Assembly: GCF_035117555.1 (NCBI RefSeq)
Contig: NZ_JAYKPK010000001.1
Span: 186,001-250,000, forward strand
Length of the DNA stretch: 64,000 bases
Direction: 5' to 3'
DNA from: Yoonia sp035117555
GTDB lineage: Bacteria > Pseudomonadota > Alphaproteobacteria > Rhodobacterales > Rhodobacteraceae
The notes beneath the pieces are model-generated. The model was given only the letters and a program-made list of their open reading frames with translations. It had not been told where the DNA came from and did not search any database. Below, piece by piece: positions 50,790 through 58,737 of the stretch. A program made the translations under genes and the position numbers. Position 1 is the first letter of the stretch; the number at the start of each line of letters is the position of its first letter.

Positions 50790-51563
50790 ATGCTTCTGGC
50801 CATTGATTGCGGCAACACCAATACGGTGTTTTCGATCTGGGACGGCACCAGCTTTATCGGCACATGGCGCACCAGCACCGAATGGCAGCGCACGGCGGAT
50901 CAGTATTACGTCTGGCTCAGCACGCTGATGCGGTTGCAGCATCTGGATGTGGTGATTGATGAGATGATCATCAGCTCCACCGTGCCGCGCGTCGTGTTCA
51001 ATCTGCGGGTCTTGGCGGACCGCTATTATAATTGCCGCCCTTTGGTCGTGGGCAAACCCGATTGCGCGCTGCCCGTGCCACCGCGCGTCGATATCGGCAC
51101 GCAGGTCGGGCCGGACCGGCTGGTCAATACGGCAGGTGCTTTTGACCGGCATGGCGGCAATCTGATCGTGGTGGATTTCGGCACGGCGACCACCTTTGAC
51201 GTGGTCGAAAGCGACGGCGCCTATGTCGGTGGCGTCATCGCGCCGGGCGTCAACCTGAGCCTTGAGGCCTTGCACAGCGCTGCCGCCGCGCTGCCGCATG
51301 TCGATATTTCCAAACCGCAATCCGTGGTCGGATCGAACACCGTGGCCTGTATGCAATCGGGCATCTTTTGGGGTTACATCGGTCTGGTCCGTGAGATATG
51401 CGCAAGAATCAAAGCAGAACGCGGCAGTGACATGCCAGTGATCGCAACCGGGGGCCTTGCGGCCTTGTTTCAACAGACCGAAACCCTGTTCGACGCGTTT
51501 GAAGATGATCTGACAATGCACGGGTTGACCGTGATTCACCAATATAACAAGGACAATTTATGA
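50790..51563 (+). CDS. coaX: Type III pantothenate kinase
   Basis: Phosphorylates pantothenate, the first step to coenzyme A. 257 residues of the ASKHA fold: MLLAIDCGNTNTVFSIWDG (phosphate 1 motif), GPDRLVNTAGAFDR, VVDFGTATTFDVVESDG with the catalytic Asp, GVIAPGVNLSLEALHSAAA, and VIATGGLA. GGGGGAGG lies 8 bases upstream of ATG 50790, which rules out the longer frame starting at 50760. Its stop overlaps the start of the RNase J gene (ATGA). Confidence 0.96.
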   Translation: MLLAIDCGNTNTVFSIWDGTSFIGTWRTSTEWQRTADQYYVWLSTLMRLQHLDVVIDEMIISSTVPRVVFNLRVLADRYYNCRPLVVGKPDCALPVPPRVDIGTQVGPDRLVNTAGAFDRHGGNLIVVDFGTATTFDVVESDGAYVGGVIAPGVNLSLEALHSAAAALPHVDISKPQSVVGSNTVACMQSGIFWGYIGLVREICARIKAERGSDMPVIATGGLAALFQQTETLFDAFEDDLTMHGLTVIHQYNKDNL

Positions 51564-53239
51564 GCAGCGCGAAGGCTAACAGCCGATTGATTTATCTCCC
51601 GCTTGGGGGTGCCGGTGAAATCGGCATGAACTGCTATGTTTACGGCTATGGCCCGGTGGGCAATGAACGGCTGATCGTCGTTGATCTGGGCATCGCCTTT
51701 CCCGATATGGATACGACACCGGGCGTGGATATCATCCTGCCCGATATCGCCTGGCTGAAAGCCCGGCGTAACCAGATCGATGGGATTTTCATCACCCATG
51801 CGCATGAAGACCATGTCGGCGGTGTCGGCCATTACTGGCAGCAACTTGGCGCGCCGGTCTATGCGCGCCCCTTCACCGCCAATATCGCCCGGCGCAAGCT
51901 GGAAGAACATGGCGCATCGCCCAAGACCGTCACTGTCGTGGACCCTTACCCGCATGTGATCACCTGCGGGCCGTTCAAGGTCTCCTATCTGCCGATCAGC
52001 CATTCGATCCCTGAAAGTGCCGGTCTGCTGATCGACACGCCCGAAGGCCGTCTGATCCACACTGGCGATTTCAAGATCGATGAGAACCCCATCGTGGGTG
52101 ATCCGTGGAACGAAGCCCTGTGGCAGGAAGTGTCCAAACCCGGCGTCAAAGCCCTGATCTGTGACAGCACGAATGTGTTTTCCCAGCATGCGGGCCGGTC
52201 GGAAAGCACGCTGACCCCGGCGATCACCGAGATGATGCGCAATGCCAATGGCATGGTGGTGGCGACGACTTTCGCCTCCAACGTCGCACGTTTGCAGACG
52301 CTGGCGACAGCGGCGCGGGATGCGGGCCGGTCGGTCGTGCTCTTGGGCCGGGCAATGCGCGCCATGGTCGAGGCGGCCAAGAACGAAGGTTTGTTGGAAG
52401 ATTTCCCGACGGTGGTCTCGGTCGAGGATGCTTTGTCGCTGCCGCGTCAGAACCTGATGTTGCTGGTCACAGGGTCGCAGGGCGAACGCCGCGCGGCATC
52501 GGCGCAATTGGCGCAGGGGTCCTATCTGGGGATGAAGCTGAAGGAAGGCGATACTTTCCTGTTTTCGTCGAAAACCATCCCCGGCAATGAACGCGGCGTG
52601 ATCAAGATCATGAACCAGCTGTCCGAACTGGGTGTTGATATCGTCGATGACGAAGGTGGCAAATACCACGTCTCCGGCCACGCGAACCGCCCCGATCTGG
52701 TGCGGATGCATGAGATCGTGAAGGCGCAGATCCTGATCCCGATGCATGGCGAACACCGCCACCTGCGCGCCCATGCCAAACTGGCCGAGGCGAATGGCAT
52801 GACCGGCATCGTCGCCGTGAATGGCATGATGGTGGATCTGTCGGGCAACCGGCCCAAGGTCGCAGAATATATCGAAACCGGCCGGACCTATCTGGACGGC
52901 TCCGTGCAGATCGGCGCGCTCGACGGTGTGGTGCGTGACCGTATCCGCATGGCGCTGAACGGGCAGATGATCGTCACCGTGATCATCGACGAAAATGACG
53001 AAGTTTTGGGCGATCCCTGGGTCGAAACCTCGGGCCTCCCCGAGATTGGCCGCAACAACGTGCCTTTGGTCGATGTGGTGGAAGAGGATCTGGGCCAGTT
53101 CCTGGGCCGCGCGCATCCCAAAACGCTCGCCGATGATGAAAAGCTCGATAAAGAGCTCAAGATGATCGCGCGCAGATCGGCGCAGGGTGAGATCGGCAAA
53201 AAGCCCGAAGTCATCGTGATCATCAGCCGCTTGGCGTAA
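51560..53239 (+). CDS. rnj: Ribonuclease J
   Basis: 559-residue metallo-beta-lactamase/beta-CASP ribonuclease with endo- and 5'-3' exonuclease activity, used in mRNA decay and rRNA processing. Motif II HAHEDH is at residues 80-85, SHSIPESAGLLIDTPEGRLIHTGDFK carries further metal ligands, the beta-CASP part has LVTGSQGERRAAS, and ends with MHGEHRHLRAHAKLA and a C-terminal domain after 450. ATGA overlap with coaX. A strong terminator 42 bases after the stop closes the long nuo-to-rnj unit. Confidence 0.95.
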   Translation: MSSAKANSRLIYLPLGGAGEIGMNCYVYGYGPVGNERLIVVDLGIAFPDMDTTPGVDIILPDIAWLKARRNQIDGIFITHAHEDHVGGVGHYWQQLGAPVYARPFTANIARRKLEEHGASPKTVTVVDPYPHVITCGPFKVSYLPISHSIPESAGLLIDTPEGRLIHTGDFKIDENPIVGDPWNEALWQEVSKPGVKALICDSTNVFSQHAGRSESTLTPAITEMMRNANGMVVATTFASNVARLQTLATAARDAGRSVVLLGRAMRAMVEAAKNEGLLEDFPTVVSVEDALSLPRQNLMLLVTGSQGERRAASAQLAQGSYLGMKLKEGDTFLFSSKTIPGNERGVIKIMNQLSELGVDIVDDEGGKYHVSGHANRPDLVRMHEIVKAQILIPMHGEHRHLRAHAKLAEANGMTGIVAVNGMMVDLSGNRPKVAEYIETGRTYLDGSVQIGALDGVVRDRIRMALNGQMIVTVIIDENDEVLGDPWVETSGLPEIGRNNVPLVDVVEEDLGQFLGRAHPKTLADDEKLDKELKMIARRSAQGEIGKKPEVIVIISRLA

Positions 53240-53250
53240 GTTTTCGGGTG

Positions 53251-53273
53251 GGTCGGGGTGAACCCCGACCTAC
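53251..53273. repeat. Palindromic repeat, copy A
   Basis: GTCGGGG-TGAA-CCCCGAC (53252-53269), followed by CTACGGCA, with one extra G before. It lies 5' of the terminator at 53281. It is identical over 22 bases to the reverse complement of copy B (53314-53335), and a co-varied form is copy C at 13237. Confidence 0.85.
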
Positions 53274-53280
53274 GGCATGC

Positions 53281-53313
53281 AAAAAGGCCCCCGCTTTCGC
53301 AGGGGCCTTTTTT
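53281..53313. terminator. Bidirectional rho-independent terminator between rnj and the helicase gene
   Basis: AAAAAGGCCCC (53281-53291) pairs with GGGGCCTTTTT (53302-53312) over a 10-base loop containing CGCTTTCGC. A runs on one side and T runs on the other let it end transcripts from both strands: the nuo/birA/coaX/rnj unit and the convergent DEAD-box helicase gene. Confidence 0.92.
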
Positions 53314-53335
53314 GTAGGTCGGGGTTCACCCCGAC
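53314..53335. repeat. Palindromic repeat, copy B (inverted)
   Basis: GTAGGTCGGGG-TTCA-CCCCGAC, the exact reverse complement of the 22 bases at 53252-53273. With copy A it brackets the terminator hairpin, so the whole region could also fold as one long cruciform. Confidence 0.85.
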
Positions 53336-53341
53336 ATATGA

Positions 53342-54829
53342 TCAACCCTTGGCGCGTTCTTCAAAGCTTTTCGCGATAAAGCTGGGCGTGTCATCACCCA
53401 TCCCGACAATGCGCGGCCCGTTGTCACGGCGGTCATTGTTGCGGCTGTGCTGGTGGGGACGCGGCTGTTCCTCACGCGGCTTTTGCGGCTCGCGCGCTGG
53501 ACGCGGGGCGCGCTCCTGCGGCTGTTCGGCGGGCTTTTCCACCATTGTTTCGACCAGCGCTTCGGCGACTTCCGCTGCCGGGGCAGGGGCTTCTTTCGCC
53601 GGATTGCGGCGGCTGCGGCTGCGGGTGCGCTTTGGTGCTTCCTCAGTCGGTGCTGCCTCCTCGGCGACTGGGGCCGTCACACCCAGCGGGTTCTCCAACC
53701 GCGGGATCGGGTTTTGCACCAGCCGTTCGACATCTTCGAGGTTTTTCTCATCGCGGCCCGCGCAGATCATGATCGCGACACCCGACCGGCCAGCGCGCCC
53801 GGTCCGGCCAATCCGGTGGACATAATCCTCAGCATGGCTGGGGACGTCGAAGTTGAACACATGGGTCACGGCGGGGATATCAAGGCCGCGCGCGGCGACA
53901 TCGGAGGCCACAAGGAACCGCAGCTTGTTGTCACGGAAGGATTCCAGCGTGCGGGTGCGGTGGCTTTGTTCCAGATCGCCATGGATCGGGGCGGCGTCAT
54001 AGCCGTATTTATTCAACGACTTGGCGACCGTATCGACATCGGCCTTGCGGTTGCAAAAGATGATCGCGTTGGAACAGGCGTCACCTTCGGCATTGATCAG
54101 CGCGCGCAGCAGGGCGCGTTTTTCGGCGGCCTCTTTGGTCTTGGTGCTGGCTTTGAAGATCACCACGCCTTGCTTGATGTTCACATTGGTCGTTGCCGCG
54201 CGGGCGACCTCGACCTTTGCCGGGTTCGACAGGAAGGTGTTGGTGATCCGCTCGATTTCCGGTGCCATGGTTGCGCTGAAAAACAGCGTCTGGCGGGTGA
54301 ACGGCGTGCGTTTGAAGATTTCCTCGATATCGGGGATGAAGCCCATGTCGAGCATGCGATCCGCCTCATCCACCACCATGATTTTCACATCGGTCAGGAT
54401 CAGCTTGCCACGCTCCAGATGGTCCAGCAACCGGCCCGGCGTCGCGATCAGCACATCGACACCTTTGTCGATCAACTGGTCCTGATCCTTGAACGAGGTG
54501 CCGCCGATCAGCAAGGCTTTGGTCAGCTTGGTATATTTGGCGTAAGCGTCAAAGTTTTCAGCAACCTGTGCGGCCAGTTCGCGCGTCGGGGCCAGCACCA
54601 AAGACCGCGGCATCCGCGCGCGCGCGCGGCCACGGCCCAAGAGCGTGATCATTGGCAAGGTAAAGGCAGCGGTCTTGCCGGTGCCGGTCTGGGCGATGCC
54701 CAGAACGTCGCGGCCTTCAAGGGCGGGCGGGATCGCGCCTTCCTGAATCGGGGTAGGGGTATCGTAGCCGGTTTCGGCGACAGCCTTCAGAACCTTGGCG
54801 TCAAGGTTCATATCAGAGAATTTGGTCAT
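53342..54829 (-). CDS. DEAD-box RNA helicase (RhlE/DeaD type)
   Basis: ATP-dependent RNA helicase, 495 residues. The Q motif is near TPTPIQ, Walker A AQTGTGKT is at 46-53, PTRELAAQ is at 81-88, DEAD is at 154-157, SAT is in FFSATMAPE, and HRIGRTGRAGR is near 340. After about residue 375 comes a disordered tail rich in Ala/Pro/Glu/Arg (KRTRSRSRRN; NNDRRDNGPR), probably RNA-binding. Start ATG 54829 (MTKFSDMNLD). A palindromic hairpin lies just upstream in the leader, which suggests autoregulation. Likely roles are ribosome assembly and cold adaptation. Confidence 0.93.
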   Translation of the reverse strand: MTKFSDMNLDAKVLKAVAETGYDTPTPIQEGAIPPALEGRDVLGIAQTGTGKTAAFTLPMITLLGRGRARARMPRSLVLAPTRELAAQVAENFDAYAKYTKLTKALLIGGTSFKDQDQLIDKGVDVLIATPGRLLDHLERGKLILTDVKIMVVDEADRMLDMGFIPDIEEIFKRTPFTRQTLFFSATMAPEIERITNTFLSNPAKVEVARAATTNVNIKQGVVIFKASTKTKEAAEKRALLRALINAEGDACSNAIIFCNRKADVDTVAKSLNKYGYDAAPIHGDLEQSHRTRTLESFRDNKLRFLVASDVAARGLDIPAVTHVFNFDVPSHAEDYVHRIGRTGRAGRSGVAIMICAGRDEKNLEDVERLVQNPIPRLENPLGVTAPVAEEAAPTEEAPKRTRSRSRRNPAKEAPAPAAEVAEALVETMVEKPAEQPQERAPRPAREPQKPREEQPRPHQHSRNNDRRDNGPRIVGMGDDTPSFIAKSFEERAKG

Positions 54830-54842
54830 ATGCGTCCTGTGT

Positions 54843-54890
54843 TTGCGGATCGGTCCGCAAGTTGAATAAGGACGCAATGTTCCGGCGTCC
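54843..54890 (-). promoter_or_regulatory. Hairpins in the 5' leader of the RNA helicase gene
   Basis: TTGCGGA-TCGG-TCCGCAA (54843-54860) is a perfect 7-base-pair hairpin with a tetraloop, 14 bases upstream of the helicase ATG. GGACGC (54870-54875) and GCGTCC (54885-54890) form a second stem further upstream. Both could be substrates for helicase feedback. Confidence 0.5.
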
Positions 54891-54959
54891 CGGCGTCGTG
54901 GCCTGTAAAAGGCGCTGGATAGCGGGTAACGGAAATGCGTCCGATCGTCAAGCTATGGC

Positions 54960-55697
54960 TCAATTATGCAGCTTTTGCGCAACGTTGCGCATCAGGGCGA
55001 GGCGGCGAAAGACAGTGCCATCATCGCGGTCAAGCAGGTCCAGCAGATGCCGCGCCAACCGGCCTGCGGCAGGGGCATCCCCAGCATCGCGCCACAAGGG
55101 GGCCAGCAGATGCGCCTCCAGATCGCCTTGCAGGATCGAGAAATCCTGCATCCCCATCGGCAAGGGCGATTTATTGCGGTCGCGGATGCGGAATGGTTTC
55201 TGCGGCGGCAGGCCGGAAAAGGCGCGTTCGGCCTCGTAAATCTTCATCAGTGAAAACAACAGGTTGAACGATTGGCCAATCCGCCTGTCCCTCTCTGTCA
55301 CACCATGATCGGCAAAGGTGATCACGGCAGAGATCAACCAGCGTGTCGGCAGCTGTGCGAGCAACCAATCTTCCTCTTCCGCCCACAGCCGCAGGAACAG
55401 CGCCGGCGCATGACCCGGATAGCTGTGTTTGCGCAGATGCGACACCAGCATGCCATGCAGCATCGCCAACTCGCTTTGCCCGGCCAGTTCGCCCAGCAGC
55501 ATATGCCGTTTCTTTTCCACCCGCGTCAGCCCATCCGGTCGCGGCAGCACCTGCGGCGGCAAGGTGATCTGCGCCAATGCTTTGAAATCTACCTCGAAAG
55601 GTGGCAGATCCTCACCCGTCAGCAGCGCCCGCCGTTTCTGATAGGCGGGCAGCAAGGCGGCGATCCCGCCGGGATAGGTCTGGGTGTCGTCGGTCAC
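54960..55697 (-). CDS. Hypothetical protein
   Basis: 245 residues; family not recognised. No signal peptide or membrane helix; many tryptophan, leucine and aromatic residues (FLRLWAEEEDWLLAQLPTRWLISAVITFADHG) suggest a compact helical cytosolic protein. It starts with ATG 55697, has neighbour-like codon use, and lies between prfC and the helicase gene on the same strand, with 55 bases from prfC. It could be transcribed with prfC. Confidence 0.7.
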   Translation of the reverse strand: MTDDTQTYPGGIAALLPAYQKRRALLTGEDLPPFEVDFKALAQITLPPQVLPRPDGLTRVEKKRHMLLGELAGQSELAMLHGMLVSHLRKHSYPGHAPALFLRLWAEEEDWLLAQLPTRWLISAVITFADHGVTERDRRIGQSFNLLFSLMKIYEAERAFSGLPPQKPFRIRDRNKSPLPMGMQDFSILQGDLEAHLLAPLWRDAGDAPAAGRLARHLLDLLDRDDGTVFRRLALMRNVAQKLHN

Positions 55698-55752
55698 GCT
55701 TATGCCGCCAGTGTCTGTCTGGACCTGACTTTGATCCGACCGGGCCTGCCGG

Positions 55753-57348
55753 TCAAACCATCATTTCCTTTGTCGCGGTCAGGGTGATGCCCGGATAATC
55801 GCGGCCGACCCGGTCAATATCCCATTGCAGCCGGGTCAGGAACACCACATCGCCGTCATTATCCGTCGCGATATGCTGTTTATTTGCCGCGACAAAAGCA
55901 TCGACCGCTGCCTTTTCCCCCGCAACCCAGCGGGCCGAGGTGAATTGTGATCCTTCAAACCGCACCGGCAGGCCGTATTCCAACTCGATCCGGCTCGCCA
56001 ACACCTCGAATTGCAGGGCACCGACCACACCGACGATGAAACCCGACCCGAAACTGGGCTTGAACACTTTGGCAGCGCCTTCTTCGGCGAATTGCATCAG
56101 GGCTTTTTCCAGATGCTTGGCCTTCATCGGGTCGCCCGCGCGGCAGGATTGCAGCAATTCGGGCGCGAAAGACGGGATGCCGGTGACGCGGATCGCCTCG
56201 CCCTCGGTCAGCGTATCGCCGATGCGCAATTGCCCGTGGTTGGGGATGCCGATGATATCGCCCGCCCAGGCCTCTTCTGCCAATTCGCGGTCAGCGGCAA
56301 GGAACAGGACGGGGTTGGAAATCGCCATGATCTTTTTGCTGCGCACATGGGTCAGTTTCATGCCGCGTTCAAAATGGCCCGAGGCAAGCCGGACAAAGGC
56401 CACCCGGTCGCGGTGTTTGGGGTCCATATTGGCCTGCACCTTGAACACGAAACCAGTGACGGCAGTTTCTTCGGGGGCGACATTGCGCGGCTGCGCCGAT
56501 TGGATCTGCGGTTCGGGACCATAGGTCGCCAGACCGTCCATCAATTCCTTGACGCCAAAGCTGTTCATCGCCGAGCCGAACCAGATCGGCGTCATCGACC
56601 CGTTCAGCACGCTTTCAGGGTCGAGTTTGGGCAGGAGTGCCTTGGCCATCTCGATCTCTTCACGGAATTTGGCGAGCAGATCGGCAGGCACATGTTCGGC
56701 CAGTTTGGGGTCATCCAACCCGTTGATCTGAATACTATCCGCGACCTTGTTGCGATCCGCACGGTCCATCAGTTCCAGCCGGTCGCGCAGGATATCGTAG
56801 CAGCCGATGAAATCGCGCCCGACGCCGATGGGCCAGGACGCGGGGGTCACGTCAATCGCAAGGTTTTCCTGAATTTCGTCAATAATATCGAATGTGTCGC
56901 GGCTTTCGCGGTCCATTTTGTTGCAAAAGGTCAAGATCGGCAGGTCGCGCAACCGGCAGACCTCGAACAATTTGCGGGTCTGGCTTTCGACGCCTTTGGC
57001 GCCATCGATCACCATCACGGCGGCATCGACGGCGGTCAGCGTGCGATAGGTATCTTCAGAAAAATCCGAGTGACCCGGCGTGTCGACCAGATTGAACCGG
57101 TATTTGCCAAAATCGAACGACATGGCGGAAGCGGACACAGAAATCCCGCGATCCTTTTCCATCTGCATGAAGTCCGACCGCGTGCGCCGCGCCTCGCCCT
57201 TGGCGCGGACCTGTCCGGCCATCTGGATCGCGCCGCCATAAAGCAGGAATTTTTCGGTCAGCGTCGTCTTGCCCGCATCCGGGTGCGAGATGATCGCAAA
57301 GGTGCGACGGCGGGCAATTTCAGCGGGGAGTTGCGGGCGATTTGTCAT
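55753..57348 (-). CDS. prfC: Peptide chain release factor 3
   Basis: Translational GTPase recycling RF1/RF2 from the ribosome and aiding post-peptidyl-transfer quality control. 531 residues, the usual length. G1 SHPDAGKTT is at 21-29, switch I is around KDRGISVSASAMSF, G3 is DTPGHSDF, G4 is NKMD, and the C-terminal domain contains VGVVGALQFEVLASRIELEYG. Start ATG 57348. Its 5' end overlaps only by frame with the divergent lipoprotein region. Confidence 0.97.
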   Translation of the reverse strand: MTNRPQLPAEIARRRTFAIISHPDAGKTTLTEKFLLYGGAIQMAGQVRAKGEARRTRSDFMQMEKDRGISVSASAMSFDFGKYRFNLVDTPGHSDFSEDTYRTLTAVDAAVMVIDGAKGVESQTRKLFEVCRLRDLPILTFCNKMDRESRDTFDIIDEIQENLAIDVTPASWPIGVGRDFIGCYDILRDRLELMDRADRNKVADSIQINGLDDPKLAEHVPADLLAKFREEIEMAKALLPKLDPESVLNGSMTPIWFGSAMNSFGVKELMDGLATYGPEPQIQSAQPRNVAPEETAVTGFVFKVQANMDPKHRDRVAFVRLASGHFERGMKLTHVRSKKIMAISNPVLFLAADRELAEEAWAGDIIGIPNHGQLRIGDTLTEGEAIRVTGIPSFAPELLQSCRAGDPMKAKHLEKALMQFAEEGAAKVFKPSFGSGFIVGVVGALQFEVLASRIELEYGLPVRFEGSQFTSARWVAGEKAAVDAFVAANKQHIATDNDGDVVFLTRLQWDIDRVGRDYPGITLTATKEMMV

Positions 57349-57452
57349 GGCAACAGGCTTTATTGCCTTCGCAACAAAAGGGCAATGTGCGCGCCGCTGT
57401 TAACGCAAGATTTGCGATTGGCCTTTATCAATGCTTGGAAAGGAGGTGCGTG

Positions 57453-58121
57453 ATGATCCGGGCAGGATGGGCCGTCGTGTTTTATCTGCTTCTGGCGGCC
57501 TGCGGCGGTGGCGGCGGCAATAGCAGTGGGCCGAGTGGGGGCGGTGATGATGGTCCCGTGGTCATCGGCCCGCCGCCGGTCCCGCAGCTTCCGCCGCCGG
57601 ACCCAAGGATCGCCCGGCTGGACGGCTATGAGGCGCTGAAAATCGAGGTTCTGGGCGGCTCGGGTAGCGGTCGTGCCGGTCTGGTCCCGACGACCGCCGA
57701 TCTGCCGATGCAAGGTACGGCGGCTTTTACAGGCTTTGGCAGCCTGCGTGTTGAGGGGGCGCCAGTATTCACCCTGTTCGGTGATGCGCGGGTGGATGTG
57801 GACTTTGGCACGCAGCAGGTCAGTGGTGACGTCAGAGGTTTTTTCGGGACCGGACCGGATGGCCAGGTCGCTGATTATGCCGGTGTGCTGAGCCTTTCTG
57901 CCGGATCGGTGCGGCGCGACCTGCTGCTGGACTATGCAGGTTCCTTGTCCGGGGCAGGCCAGCAACTGGCCGTCACCGGCCGGATCGAGGCTACGTTTCT
58001 GGGCGATCCGATCCGCGCGATATCAGGGGTGGATCTGGACACGCAGGTCCTGCGCAACGGCGAGGCTGCTGGCGGCACAATGCTGATCGTGGCCAAAACG
58101 CCTGCGGTGCAGGTGCCTTAA
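57453..58121 (+). CDS. TbpB-like beta-barrel lipoprotein 1
   Basis: 222 residues. AAGGAGGT is placed 6 bases before ATG 57453. The signal ends in lipobox LAAC (residue 17), followed by a glycine-rich GGGGGNSSGPSGGGDDG flexible linker. The C-terminal region has repeated beta strands of the sort seen in TbpB-like/Slam-dependent barrels (GTAAFTGFG; VDFGTQQVSGDVRGFFGTG; LSGAGQQLAVTGRI). The next gene encodes a shorter version. A role as surface or outer-membrane binding lipoprotein is inference; no TonB receptor is adjacent. Confidence 0.65.
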   Translation: MIRAGWAVVFYLLLAACGGGGGNSSGPSGGGDDGPVVIGPPPVPQLPPPDPRIARLDGYEALKIEVLGGSGSGRAGLVPTTADLPMQGTAAFTGFGSLRVEGAPVFTLFGDARVDVDFGTQQVSGDVRGFFGTGPDGQVADYAGVLSLSAGSVRRDLLLDYAGSLSGAGQQLAVTGRIEATFLGDPIRAISGVDLDTQVLRNGEAAGGTMLIVAKTPAVQVP

Positions 58122-58155
58122 CTACATATTAACCAAATCAGGGCATGATCACCGC

Positions 58156-58737
58156 ATGATCCGCTGTATCGCCATCATGTTCTGTCTTGCGGCCTGTGCG
58201 GGCGGGCCGAAAGCGGGTTCGCGCGAAGCGGCGCCACCGCTGGGGTTCGACGCCTTGCGCGCGCAGGTCATCGCACAAGGCCAGACTTTTGCCGCGGCTT
58301 TGCCGGCCAGTGGGACGGCGGTTTATCACGGCAAGGCACAGCTTGATCTGCCGCTGGATCTGACGACGCCGCAGCCCTATCAAGGTGATCTGACGGTCAA
58401 TGTCACCTTCGGCGGTGCGGCAGATCCGCTGACCGGAACGATCACCGGCTTGCAGGGGCCAGCGGGCAACCTTGCGGGGCAGTTGACGATCAGCGACGGC
58501 ACCTTGGTCGCCGATGCGCGCACAGCGCGGGATTACCAGTTCGATGCCAGATTGGCGGGCACCTTGGTGCAAGGCGCGCAAAGCAATGACGTCACCGCGC
58601 GGATCGCAGGTGATTTTTACGGCACCAGCGGCACCGCCATGGCGGGGGTGATCTATTCCGGCGTTTTGCGTCAGGGCAATGAAAATGACATTTTCGACGG
58701 GGCTTTTGTCGCCCAACAGCAAGATTCAGGTGGTTGA
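58156..58737 (+). CDS. TbpB-like beta-barrel lipoprotein 2
   Basis: 193 residues. Lipobox LAAC gives the modified cysteine at residue 14 (MIRCIAIMFCLAAC). The body repeats the strand pattern of the preceding gene (GTAVYHGKAQLDL; YQGDLTVNVTFGG; LTGTITGLQG; FYGTSGTAMAGVIYSG), supporting a tandem paralogous pair. Its 3' end overlaps the convergent Hint gene by about 12 bases. Function unknown. Confidence 0.65.
   Translation: MIRCIAIMFCLAACAGGPKAGSREAAPPLGFDALRAQVIAQGQTFAAALPASGTAVYHGKAQLDLPLDLTTPQPYQGDLTVNVTFGGAADPLTGTITGLQGPAGNLAGQLTISDGTLVADARTARDYQFDARLAGTLVQGAQSNDVTARIAGDFYGTSGTAMAGVIYSGVLRQGNENDIFDGAFVAQQQDSGG

Noticed and set aside
51536..53116. Long frame antisense to ribonuclease J
   Set aside because: Same pattern of antisense composition opposite a clear RNase J; no independent support.
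53447..54865. Frame antisense to the DEAD-box helicase
   Set aside because: Helicase motifs are complete on the minus strand; the plus frame shows none.
56011..57453. Frame antisense to prfC (480 codons)
   Set aside because: Opposite a complete RF3 with all G motifs; composition is typical of a shadow frame.
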